From: Pseudomonadota bacterium
GTDB lineage: Bacteria > Desulfobacterota > Desulfobacteria > Desulfobacterales > ETH-SRB1
Direction: 5' to 3'
DNA length: 7,475 nucleotides
NCBI GenBank assembly: GCA_018897415.1
Contig: JAHIKR010000090.1
Coordinates: 1-7,475 of the forward strand
Positions within the stretch are counted from its first letter, which is position 1. Each line of letters begins with the position of its first letter. The position numbers and the translations under genes are program-made. Shown here in pieces: positions 1 through 7,475 of the stretch. The notes beneath the pieces are model-generated. The model was not told the origin of the DNA. It was given only the letters and a program-made list of their open reading frames with translations, and did no database searches.

Positions 1-2083
1 AATTTTCCATAGCCATCTTAATCGACTCTTTCATCATTTTAAGCCATCTGGCTGGACAGGCTCCGTTCTTTCTTTCATAAAAAGCTGGGATAACATCGTT
101 TTCAAGGATATTATATAGGGCCTGAGCCTCAACAGAATCCTGGTATTCTGGATCAGCATATTCCTCCGCACTGCCAATACACCAGCCCCTTTCAATTTCC
201 TCAGAATATCCTTCGCACCACCACCCGTCCAGGATACTTAAGTTTAGTACGCCGTTGATTGCAGCCTTCATCCCTGATGTGCCGCATGCCTCAAATGGGC
301 GCCTGGGGGTGTTCAGCCATACATCAGATCCCTGTACCAGAAACCGAGCCAGGTGCATATCGTAGTCTTCAATAAAAATAAATCTATGACGTACGTTAAG
401 TCTGGAGGAAAACTTGATAAGGCTTTTTATAATATCCTTCCCCTCATTATCCTTGGGATGCGCCTTGCCTGCAAAGATGAACTGAACCGGCCGGGTCTTT
501 GAATTAATGATTGCTTCCAATCGATCAGGGTCTTTAAGCAAAAGATTTGCGCGTTTATAAGATGCAAATCGGCGTGCAAAACCAATGGTAAGAATATCAT
601 GATCCAGCACAGATTCCACTTCTTCCATTACTGATTTTGGCGCGTTGCGCCGTCCATACTGTTTCACCATCAGCTCCCGACAGACACCTATGAGACGGGA
701 ACGATTCATTTCATGGGCGCGCCAGAGTTCCTCGTCATATATCTCATCAATCCGTTTAATAATACTTGGAACGCTCGCGTTCATGAACCACTCAGGACCT
801 ATATACCGCTCAAAAAGCATGGTATATTCATGAGAAAGAAAGGTCTGAAGATGTACTCCATTTGTAATATGAGTGATAGGAACTTCCTCTTTGGATCTTT
901 GCGGCCAGATAAACGACCATATTCGTCGCACAGTATCTCCATGCAATTTGCTGACGCCATTACAGTATTGTGCCATGCGAATACCAAGAACAAACATGGA
1001 AAAAGGCTCATTAGGATCTGCGCCAACTGGTTTTCCCCAGGACAAAATTTCATCCTCTGTAGTATTCAGACTTTTGCACAAGGGATAAATAAAAGGTTTC
1101 ACAATATAATTAGGAAACTCATCATAACCGGCAGCAACCGGTGTATGAGTGGTAAAAACCGTGGATCTTGGAACAATCTCAAGGGCTGTTTTAAGATCAA
1201 TATTATATTTTTTTATGAACTGAGCGATCCTTTCAATGCTGGAAAATGCTGAATGCCCTTCGTTCATATGACATACTGCAGGAAATATTCCTATAGCTTC
1301 AAGAGCACGCATCCCTCCAATGCCCAGGAGAGCTTCCTGAGCCAGTCTTATCTTCTGGCCATCAGCATAAAGCCTTGAGGTGATATCCCGAATTTCCTGG
1401 GAATTTTCCGGAATATTGGTATCAAGCAGATAAAGGGGAACACAGCCAACTCTGATTTTCCAGACAATAGCATATAATTCGCCGTCAGGTCCGGTTACAG
1501 ATATTTTTATATCCTTTCCTGAAGAATCCCGAACTCTTTCCAACGGTATATGGTAAAGATCTGTCTCATGATATCTCTCCTGCTGAATGCCATCCTGGTC
1601 GAGATATTGGCGGAAATAGCCCTGTCTATAAAGGAGTCCGACTCCAACCAGGGGAAAAGCCAAATTAGAAGAAGCCTTAAGAAAGTCGCCCGCAAGGATA
1701 CCCAGGCCTCCGGCAAAAAAGGGAAGGCTTTCGTGGATTCCATGCTCCATAGAAAAATAGGCAATAACCCCATTTTCGCCAAATGGAGTATTAATTTTAT
1801 TAATATGAGCACAGGCACGGCTTTCAAATCTTTCTTTAACCTGCTTTTGGTGTGCCAGGAAACTGTCATCCTTTGCCAGCTCCTCAAACCGTTCCTGGGA
1901 AATACGAGATAAAAATACAATAGGATTCCGTTCTGAATCCTCCCATAACCTCGGATCAATGCGGCGGAAAAGCTCAACTGCCTGCGGCTTCCAGCTCCAC
2001 CAGAGGTTTCGTGACAATTCTCCGAGAAAAGACAGGGCTTCAGGTATATTTGGATAAACCTGAAAGGTTTTCAAATGACTCAT
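1..2083 (-). CDS. glgP: Alpha-glucan (glycogen/maltodextrin) phosphorylase, 3' end cut off by the window
   Basis: This predicted cytoplasmic GT35 enzyme uses phosphate to release glucose-1-phosphate from the non-reducing ends of glycogen or maltodextrin, with pyridoxal phosphate (PLP) as cofactor. The frame is open for 694 codons from the ATG at 2083 and is still open at the left edge, so the C-terminus (roughly 150 residues by family length) lies outside. Residues 1-90, with NLWWSWKP near the start, look like the DUF3417 domain of the bacterial/archaeal AgpA-like branch. Visible core motifs are a SMEHGIHESLPFFAGGLG block (about 111-128), HMNEGH (272-277), TTHTPVAAG (about 306-314), GFARRFASYKRA (501-512, R505 and K510 matching the phosphate-binding Arg/Lys of muscle phosphorylase) and GTSGMKAAING, with K606 (266-268) the presumed PLP lysine. 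The start is supported by an AAAGGA ribosome site and by N-terminal family similarity. No frameshift was found by hand translation. Being cut by the window edge is not evidence of a pseudogene. The preferred substrate (glycogen or short maltodextrin) cannot be read from the sequence. Confidence 0.95.
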   Translation of the reverse strand, partial: MSHLKTFQVYPNIPEALSFLGELSRNLWWSWKPQAVELFRRIDPRLWEDSERNPIVFLSRISQERFEELAKDDSFLAHQKQVKERFESRACAHINKINTPFGENGVIAYFSMEHGIHESLPFFAGGLGILAGDFLKASSNLAFPLVGVGLLYRQGYFRQYLDQDGIQQERYHETDLYHIPLERVRDSSGKDIKISVTGPDGELYAIVWKIRVGCVPLYLLDTNIPENSQEIRDITSRLYADGQKIRLAQEALLGIGGMRALEAIGIFPAVCHMNEGHSAFSSIERIAQFIKKYNIDLKTALEIVPRSTVFTTHTPVAAGYDEFPNYIVKPFIYPLCKSLNTTEDEILSWGKPVGADPNEPFSMFVLGIRMAQYCNGVSKLHGDTVRRIWSFIWPQRSKEEVPITHITNGVHLQTFLSHEYTMLFERYIGPEWFMNASVPSIIKRIDEIYDEELWRAHEMNRSRLIGVCRELMVKQYGRRNAPKSVMEEVESVLDHDILTIGFARRFASYKRANLLLKDPDRLEAIINSKTRPVQFIFAGKAHPKDNEGKDIIKSLIKFSSRLNVRHRFIFIEDYDMHLARFLVQGSDVWLNTPRRPFEACGTSGMKAAINGVLNLSILDGWWCEGYSEEIERGWCIGSAEEYADPEYQDSVEAQALYNILENDVIPAFYERKNGACPARWLKMMKESIKMAMEN

Positions 2084-2091
2084 TTATTATA

Positions 2092-2097
2092 TCCTTT
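2092..2097 (-). promoter_or_regulatory. Ribosome binding site of the phosphorylase gene
   Basis: On the minus strand AAAGGA lies 8 nt before the ATG at 2083, a normal Shine-Dalgarno distance. It decides the start codon, which also fits the N-terminus expected for DUF3417-type phosphorylases. It means the gene has its own translation signal even if it is transcribed together with the debranching enzyme gene. Confidence 0.75.
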
Positions 2098-2105
2098 ACG
2101 AGTTT

Positions 2106-2238
2106 TTAGCTTTTAGCTTTTAGCTCTTAGCTCTTAGCTCTTAGCTCTTAGCTCTTAGTTCTTAGTTCTTAGCTCTTAGTTCTTAGCTCTTAGTTCTTAG
2201 CTCTTAGCTCTTAGCTCTCAGCTCTTAGTTGATAGTTT
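2106..2238. repeat. Heptanucleotide tandem repeat array, 19 units of TTAGCTC type
   Basis: The plus strand reads as 19 consecutive 7-bp units without a single register slip; the A of TAG recurs every 7 bases from 2108 to 2234. The main unit is TTAGCTC (GAGCTAA on the transcribed minus strand). A C-to-T variant, TTAGTTC, occupies units 8, 9, 11 and 13. Units 9-14 (2162-2203) are three copies of a 14-bp dimer made of the two variants, which suggests stepwise duplication. Units at both edges are degenerate (TTAGCTT twice on the left; TCAGCTC, TTAGTTG, ATAGTTT on the right). The array fills most of the 194-bp gap between the debranching enzyme and phosphorylase genes. The unit length is not a multiple of three and no gene covers it. 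Heptamer intergenic repeats (STRR) are known from cyanobacteria, but this unit is different. Its function is unknown; it may simply be a slippage-prone array. Confidence 0.95.
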
Positions 2239-2277
2239 TTTAAAATCATATCGCTTTTTCTAATATCTTGTAAATAT

Positions 2278-5200
2278 TTATTCAAGCTTTTTAATATTAA
2301 CCCAGACCCTCAACAATTCACTTACTCCCCAGGCCTGCGCATCACATCCACGTTGCGTGTGAGGGAAATTTCCATCAAGAATCTCCGGGACGTGTCCGGC
2401 GCAACCCTGCTCAATAATACGTGAGCTGCTGGAAAGCCAGGAAAGCGCTGTATCCTTTCCTTCAGCCCCATATGTTTTAACCCATGCCTCACAAAAAGAA
2501 GGGAAAAGCCAGGTCCAGGCAGTACCGTTATGGTATGCCGGCTTTCGACTGGTATCTTCGTCCCCTTTGTATCTTCCTTGATAAGGATTATTGGGGTCAT
2601 TTATAATTTTATTGTTATGCATTACGGGCAAAGGACGGCTGACTGGGCGGTCAGCAAGGCTTCGAATAGCGCCAGGCACAAGAAGTTCTTCACATGAAGA
2701 TAAGATACTCCGGCAAACCATGTTATCTGAAACTGCTCCCAGTGTAATAGCTAAAAGCTGATTTGGACGAAGTGCATCATCAGGTTCCGCTTGTCTGGGT
2801 GTTTCTCCAGCTCTGGAGTGAAGGCAGTCAGACAGGTATCCGACTTCTTTGATCAAAAATAATTCAAGGATTGAAGACTGAACCTTTTTTGCCATATCTT
2901 CCCATTTTTTTCCCGCTTTCCCTGAATCAATCTGAGATAGAAATGATAGAGCAAAGAACCAGAGTGCCTGTATCTCAATTGGATAACCTTCACGTGGTGT
3001 TCCTGCTGGGTGATTGGTATCCATCCATGTAAAATGGGCGGGGCTGAAAATAAGGCCTGATTCAGGATCCATTTTGATGCCATTGGAAGTGCCTTCTATA
3101 TAGGAGTTAATAATTGAAAAAAGTATTTGGCGTATTGTTTTTTTACCGTACTTTAAGCTGAAAAAATTTTTATTTCCTTCAATATTGACAAGATCAGAAC
3201 ATGCCACGAAAAACCAAAGCGGTGCATCGGAAGTGTCACGGTTTCCGGCATCATTGCCCCTAATCATGTTAGGAAGTGTCCCGCCTTTCTCAAACTGCCC
3301 GAACTGTTTCAATATGGCGCGAGCATCTTCAGTCCTGCCTGAAGAAATTAATCCTCTGACAAATATTAATGAGTCACGCCCCCAGTCAAGAAACCACGGA
3401 TAACCGGCAATTACAGTTTTCAAGCCTCCTCTATTAACTATATAGTGATTCAGTGCGTTGCATAATGCCTCATCAAATCTCCACATGTCATTTTCATTAT
3501 TGAATTTATGAATATTATGAGGCGCATCAATATTGGAGGGAGGCTTTTTAGTACTATCAGATATATGAGCCGTTAATTCCATTGACTGATTTCCTTTTAA
3601 TAAAACAGAAAAATAACCCGGACTAAACAGATCAGAATCAGGATCCAATCCTCTTTCAGCATCAACTGGCCGGCCTACCATGTAATGCCATTCAGGCTCC
3701 CATGCAAAAGCGCCATGCGAAACCTGTACTCTGAGGTTATGTTCTGGTTCTGGAGCAAAGGTAAAACCATTTGAATTAAAAGTAACTGACTCACGCCATA
3801 AATGTTCAGGCCCAACATACGCTTTGGTGAGCTCGTGAAAATTGCGATTTTCAATGTCAGGACGCAGTATGAGTTTAACCTGCCGGTGGTCTGCCAGCTT
3901 TCCTTCTTTTCCTTCTGCTGGCTGACGAAAAAATTCCATACGTAAATCGTTTTTACCAGATAGCATCTCGACTTTTATAATAAGTGCAACATGCTCTCCC
4001 TGACCGCATGGTATATTGAAGCACCAAAATCCTTTGGAATTATAGTCAAATTTAAACGAATCAAGACAATCAATATTGATATCCTGAGAATAGCCCTGAA
4101 ATACAAGCCATGCGCGGCAACGTGTAAACATGATCCATCTATCTTCTGGATATTCTGAATTCATGTTTGCAGCCAGCAATGCGTCATAACGGCTGCTGAG
4201 TGTTCCCCATGCAACTCCAGCCCTCATCACTGCGCCATGTCCATTTGTTCCTAGAAAAATATCGTTATGAGCAAGAATTTCAGGCCTGCGATAATTTTTC
4301 TTTACCTTTACATTATTAGACATGGAAAGATAAAAAAGCGAAGCATCAACATGTTCACATCGATTTGGGCTGTAAACAGATAGTTTCAGTGTGCGAGAAC
4401 AATGTTTATCAGGAATAGATAATGGAGAAAAAAGAGCAAAAAACAATCCATCAGATTGCTGCAGGCTGTTTTCCTCGGCAATACACCGGTCATCTTCAAT
4501 GATCCTGGCTCTAAAAGAATTAGATGCGCGGACAATAAGAAAATGTCCGGGTGGAATCATTACTTCTCTTTTTGCATCCCGCGGCCACGTCCATGTTATT
4601 ATGCGGGATTCCTGGCTTATTGGATTTTGTTTTCTACAGAACTCAACAGGATCTTTTTCGAGCTCAAAACAAGCTTTATCTACATCAAACTTCCCGAGAT
4701 TACCCGTTTCATTATAAAAACTGAATACATCAAGGGCTTTTGCCCGCATACACTGTCTTTTGACTCGTTCAGGAACAAGTGAAAAGCATCTGTTATCACT
4801 TACAGTCCTTTCCAAAAGCTCCAAATCATCAGGGCGTTCAGAAAGGCATAGCACTTTGGCTGGTTCAAGAAGATATGTAAACTGTCCATCTGCCTTGTCA
4901 ACATAGACATCTTCCCCGGTAAGAAGATCTACAAAAGCTGATCCTTCCATTTCTGTTTCATGTGGATTCCATTTTGCTAAAGTCTGATTCTCATCATCAA
5001 GGTTTGCAATTACAAGAAGTTTCCTCCCGGAAGGAATATTGTGGCGCAACAAGACAATATTGTTCCCTTTACCCTGCTGTATTAATTTCAGGTCAGTTCT
5101 GTCAAAAAAGGCGGGATGAGTTCTTAACAGGGAATTGAGACGACGGATATGTTCAACCTGGTTTTTTTCTGCACCCCAGTTAAGAGAAGGTGACCCGTGT

Positions 5201-6591
5201 ACATTTATCTTTTCTGTAGCATACCACTCAACTCCATTTGCAAAGGCAAATCCACCTTTGTCTGAACAGAGTGCACATAATGCTGTACGCATACGGGCAA
5301 AAGTTCTGGAACGGGAAGCAAGGCGAATATTATCATGAGTTTCAGCAAAATGAACTATGATACCTTCGCTTTGAGAAATTTCCATAGCTCCTGGGAGATA
5401 ACTCTCTATCTGTCCGCGGTCATAGTTTTGAAAAAGCTCTGAATAGGCCCAGTTAAAATTGGCTTTGTTCAGGATATCCCTGGCCACAGAAATTTTACCG
5501 CCAAGTCCCTCAAGAAAAAATATTGTATCAGGATACTGCTCACGTACCATAGAAACAATATATTTCCAGGCAGAAACAGGAATTTTATATCCTGCATCGC
5601 ATCTAAAACCGTCTATGCCTCGCCTGCACCAGGCAAGAAAAACATCTGCCATGTATTTCCACAGATCTTTTTTGGTATAATCCAGTTTCGTAAGGTCTTC
5701 CCAGAGTATTCCCCATGCCCCTGGGACTTCAATACTGCCATCTGCCTTTCTAACAAGCCATTGAGGATGAGTCTCATGCAGGCTTGCAGCCCAGCCGGTG
5801 TGGTTGATGGCAATATCCATAACAACCTTTGCATTACGCATATGGACAGCATCCACGAGCTCAATGAACTGTTCTAAAGGGGTTGCACGCAAATCGAATA
5901 CTGCAAGACCAGGCTCAACCGCTGTAAAACTTAAGGCTGCATAGGGGCTCCCAAAACGCCCCATACGCGCGTATGTCGTTGGTATAGGATGAACCGGCAA
6001 CAACTGAATTATTCTGCAGCCAAGCTTTCCTATGATAAAGTCGAGTTCATGTATAAGGTCTCGAAAGGTTCCAGACTTTGGAATAACAGCATATCCATCC
6101 TTTTCAAGAGCCTGTATCCAATTCTCCTCTATTATGTTATTACTACTGCTAATCTTATTCGGGCCAAACTGCCTGACAAAAGCATTGTAAATTATATTTG
6201 AACAGCAGGTGTCTGCGGGCTCAACATTGATCACCGTATTCGGGCCATTCGGCCAAACCGGGCCTGACTCCCCTTCCCTCAGGAAAAAGCATTTGGCCTC
6301 AAAATGGCCAACTTCACAAAGAGGTAGAGTAACCTCAAAGTGCATATCATCAACTCGGTTCATGGGAATATCAAACCAGTCATAGCCAAGTGGAGTTTTG
6401 TCATAGTGAACTCCATTTATAATTTCCATTCTCGATATAGCGGCATGTCCTATATTTGTGCGAAGCCATGCAGTTCCTTTTTCACTGTGAGGCAATGAAA
6501 GTGAAAAGGTTTTGGTGTCACCACGAAACATGAGGATATGCGTTCCAGGTGCAGGATTCTGCTTTACCAAAAAGATATAGGGGACGTCCAT
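2278..6591 (-). CDS. Bifunctional-type glycogen debranching enzyme: GH13-like 4-alpha-glucanotransferase plus GH133 amylo-alpha-1,6-glucosidase
   Basis: This 1437-residue protein has no signal peptide or membrane segment and should act on phosphorylase limit dextrin in the cytoplasm. It is expected to move the short oligosaccharide left at a branch and then hydrolyse the remaining alpha-1,6-linked glucose. Residues 10-125 are a beta-rich N-terminal domain. Residues 140-560 form a GH13-type barrel with all four signatures: D259-IAINH, GFRCD with nucleophile candidate D332, acid/base candidate E361 in LEGLGG, and ETHDN with H419-D420. About 590-930 is a region I cannot assign. About 935-1010 resembles the GDE_N domain preceding GH133. 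Residues 1030-1432 are the GH133 (alpha/alpha)6 domain: FLDWGRDSLIF (1067-1077), TWMD (D1191), PREGYPIEIQALW (1199-1211), LRPNQ (1274-1278), YHNGTAWTW (1353-1361) and PEILDG (E1403). D1191 and E1403 are the likely catalytic pair by analogy with yeast Gdb1; I could not align them. Length is near that of human AGL (1532) and over twice that of E. coli GlgX. The ATG at 6591 is the only suitable in-frame start. The gene lies 14 bp after the transposase stop and 194 bp before glgP. Confidence 0.93.
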   Translation of the reverse strand: MDVPYIFLVKQNPAPGTHILMFRGDTKTFSLSLPHSEKGTAWLRTNIGHAAISRMEIINGVHYDKTPLGYDWFDIPMNRVDDMHFEVTLPLCEVGHFEAKCFFLREGESGPVWPNGPNTVINVEPADTCCSNIIYNAFVRQFGPNKISSSNNIIEENWIQALEKDGYAVIPKSGTFRDLIHELDFIIGKLGCRIIQLLPVHPIPTTYARMGRFGSPYAALSFTAVEPGLAVFDLRATPLEQFIELVDAVHMRNAKVVMDIAINHTGWAASLHETHPQWLVRKADGSIEVPGAWGILWEDLTKLDYTKKDLWKYMADVFLAWCRRGIDGFRCDAGYKIPVSAWKYIVSMVREQYPDTIFFLEGLGGKISVARDILNKANFNWAYSELFQNYDRGQIESYLPGAMEISQSEGIIVHFAETHDNIRLASRSRTFARMRTALCALCSDKGGFAFANGVEWYATEKINVHGSPSLNWGAEKNQVEHIRRLNSLLRTHPAFFDRTDLKLIQQGKGNNIVLLRHNIPSGRKLLVIANLDDENQTLAKWNPHETEMEGSAFVDLLTGEDVYVDKADGQFTYLLEPAKVLCLSERPDDLELLERTVSDNRCFSLVPERVKRQCMRAKALDVFSFYNETGNLGKFDVDKACFELEKDPVEFCRKQNPISQESRIITWTWPRDAKREVMIPPGHFLIVRASNSFRARIIEDDRCIAEENSLQQSDGLFFALFSPLSIPDKHCSRTLKLSVYSPNRCEHVDASLFYLSMSNNVKVKKNYRRPEILAHNDIFLGTNGHGAVMRAGVAWGTLSSRYDALLAANMNSEYPEDRWIMFTRCRAWLVFQGYSQDINIDCLDSFKFDYNSKGFWCFNIPCGQGEHVALIIKVEMLSGKNDLRMEFFRQPAEGKEGKLADHRQVKLILRPDIENRNFHELTKAYVGPEHLWRESVTFNSNGFTFAPEPEHNLRVQVSHGAFAWEPEWHYMVGRPVDAERGLDPDSDLFSPGYFSVLLKGNQSMELTAHISDSTKKPPSNIDAPHNIHKFNNENDMWRFDEALCNALNHYIVNRGGLKTVIAGYPWFLDWGRDSLIFVRGLISSGRTEDARAILKQFGQFEKGGTLPNMIRGNDAGNRDTSDAPLWFFVACSDLVNIEGNKNFFSLKYGKKTIRQILFSIINSYIEGTSNGIKMDPESGLIFSPAHFTWMDTNHPAGTPREGYPIEIQALWFFALSFLSQIDSGKAGKKWEDMAKKVQSSILELFLIKEVGYLSDCLHSRAGETPRQAEPDDALRPNQLLAITLGAVSDNMVCRSILSSCEELLVPGAIRSLADRPVSRPLPVMHNNKIINDPNNPYQGRYKGDEDTSRKPAYHNGTAWTWLFPSFCEAWVKTYGAEGKDTALSWLSSSSRIIEQGCAGHVPEILDGNFPHTQRGCDAQAWGVSELLRVWVNIKKLE

Positions 6592-6605
6592 TGTATTATA
6601 ACTTT

Positions 6606-7475
6606 CTAGCCCTCCATAAGTTTGAATCCGCTGTCAATAGCAATTTTCTCACCTCGCCTTGCCGAGATACTCACAGTTGGCTGAGAAAGCCCGAGCTTTC
6701 GGGCGAGTTCTGTCATACTCAAGCCAAGCTCCCTTGCAGCCCAATAGCAGAGCAAACTTCTGGCTTTTACCCTTTGGGGATGCTTACCTAAAGACAGCAC
6801 ATCCTCCGGTTTCATGCCCAATAACTCCGCTACCCTTTGAACTATCCTGTTAAGATCATAACCATGGGTCTCCAGGCTATACCTGCGGTCTACCTTTTCC
6901 TGACTATCTTTTAAAATTTTTTCAACAAAATCACTGTCACCCAAAATTCGTTCGTCACCTTTTAACCTCACCTGGCTTTTTCGCAGAACCTTAACTGTCG
7001 ACCAGCCGCCCGAACTGCGGATAAGTCCACCGCCAACCAGATTCGGTTTTCTCCCTTCGGGTATCCCTTTTTCAACAAAGGCTCTGTAAAGTCTACGCGC
7101 TGTGAATGACTTATAGGCAAAAAACCGAAGCACGTAGTCCACATTTTGCCAGTTATTCTTATTTTTCCCCAAGATAATATTATGCCCTGAATATGGATAG
7201 TTATCAAGATGTGTTAGATCAGATACGATATTTGCACGTAATGGATTCAGATGAATATATCTGACCAATTCCAGTAAATACAGATCTTCCTGACAAAGGA
7301 TGGATTTATAACGATTCTGAAACAGTTGCCCGTGCCGACGATGTCTCCGATTATAGAAAATAGCGTAGCCCGTAAGAAGCCGTCTCATAACTGTGGCAAG
7401 AGGAACAAAACCGGTTCTCAGTAAGAGATGAACATGGTTCGGAATTAAAGCCCAGGCAAAGCAATAAGTGTTTGT
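6606..7475 (-). CDS. REP-associated tyrosine transposase (RAYT, IS200-like Y1/HUH family) with DnaA-like C-terminal tail, 5' end outside the window
   Basis: The frame is open from the right edge to the TAG at 6606-6608, giving 289 visible residues. An ATG at 7388 is internal, because the catalytic motif lies upstream of it, so the true start and perhaps 50-60 residues are missing. Visible residues 11-19 contain IPNHVHLLL, whose HVH (codons at 7428-7436) is the HUH metal-binding motif of single-strand-cleaving Y1 transposases. RYIHLNPLRA carries the presumed nucleophile Y73 (7257-7259) and N77, the YxxxN arrangement of RAYTs. RILGDSDFVEKIL follows the core, as is common in RAYTs. Residues 204-281 resemble DnaA domain IV, ending in a helix-turn-helix (LARKLGLSQPTVS). 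RAYTs normally act on small palindromic REP/BIME elements and are single-copy, domesticated-looking genes rather than free insertion sequences. I see no REP-like palindromes in the window, so its targets lie elsewhere or are not recognisable. The frame is intact in the visible part. Confidence 0.9.
   Translation of the reverse strand, partial: TNTYCFAWALIPNHVHLLLRTGFVPLATVMRRLLTGYAIFYNRRHRRHGQLFQNRYKSILCQEDLYLLELVRYIHLNPLRANIVSDLTHLDNYPYSGHNIILGKNKNNWQNVDYVLRFFAYKSFTARRLYRAFVEKGIPEGRKPNLVGGGLIRSSGGWSTVKVLRKSQVRLKGDERILGDSDFVEKILKDSQEKVDRRYSLETHGYDLNRIVQRVAELLGMKPEDVLSLGKHPQRVKARSLLCYWAARELGLSMTELARKLGLSQPTVSISARRGEKIAIDSGFKLMEG

Noticed and set aside
713..1252. A 179-codon plus-strand reading frame
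   Set aside because: It is antisense to glgP motifs (HMNEGH and TTHTPVAAG lie on or near the opposite strand here), starts without a ribosome site and has no recognisable domain.
1507..1977. A 156-codon minus-strand reading frame inside the phosphorylase region
   Set aside because: It is another frame of the same strand as glgP. Its peptide has no family likeness, while the glgP frame across the same bases carries the conserved SMEHGIHESLPFFAGG and LVGVGLLYRQG blocks.
1..2083. Idea that the phosphorylase is a broken gene because no closed reading frame is seen
   Set aside because: Translation from 2083 stays open and family-like to the last base. It lacks a stop only because the window ends.
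2106..2238. CRISPR array
   Set aside because: Units are contiguous 7-mers with no spacers, and no cas genes are present.
6595..6600. Perfect TATAAT just before the debranching gene start (a second one at 2086-2091 before glgP)
   Set aside because: Transcription from a -10 box only 2-3 nt before the ATG would begin inside the codons and lose the start. No good -35 element at 16-18 nt is seen. In AT-rich leader DNA such matches are expected by chance.
6601..6623. Inverted repeat AACTT/AAGTT around the transposase stop codon as a possible element end or hairpin
   Set aside because: Arms are only 5 bp of A/T-rich sequence with a 13-nt loop; too weak for a REP, terminator or transposon end.
6606..7388. 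Transposase starting at the ATG at 7388
   Set aside because: The HVH catalytic motif lies upstream of this ATG in the same open frame, so the real start is beyond the right edge.

Overview
The window holds three genes, all read leftwards (minus strand). In transcription order they are the 3' part of a REP-associated (IS200-like, Y1/HUH) transposase gene (right edge to 6606), a complete 1437-residue glycogen debranching enzyme gene (6591-2278), and the first 694 codons of an alpha-glucan (glycogen) phosphorylase gene (2083 to the left edge). Coding sequence covers almost everything. The only sizeable gap is 2084-2277, and most of it is a 19-unit array of a 7-bp tandem repeat.

The two enzyme genes form a glycogen or maltodextrin breakdown pair. 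The phosphorylase shortens outer chains to glucose-1-phosphate and stalls near branch points. The debranching enzyme carries both a GH13-type domain (predicted 4-alpha-glucanotransferase) and a GH133-type domain (predicted amylo-alpha-1,6-glucosidase), so it should move the stub and remove the remaining branch glucose. This two-domain layout resembles eukaryotic AGL/Gdb1 rather than the one-domain E. coli GlgX. No glycogen synthesis gene lies inside the window.

The transposase stop codon is 14 bp before the debranching enzyme start. The visible part contains the HUH motif, the catalytic Tyr region and an unusual DnaA-domain-IV-like C-terminal tail. No terminator is seen after any of the three genes, so a common transcript is possible but unproven.

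The organism is a bacterium with moderately AT-rich DNA. The combination of a DUF3417-type phosphorylase, a long two-domain debranching enzyme, a RAYT with a DnaA-like tail and heptamer intergenic repeats would fit an environmental anaerobe such as a member of Desulfobacterota or a neighbouring phylum. That placement is an impression from gene types, not a proof. I see no CRISPR array, tRNA, rRNA, phage genes or defence system, and no wholly new system. The strongest points for a second look are the eukaryote-like bifunctional debranching enzyme with its large unassigned middle region and the heptamer array between the two glycogen genes.
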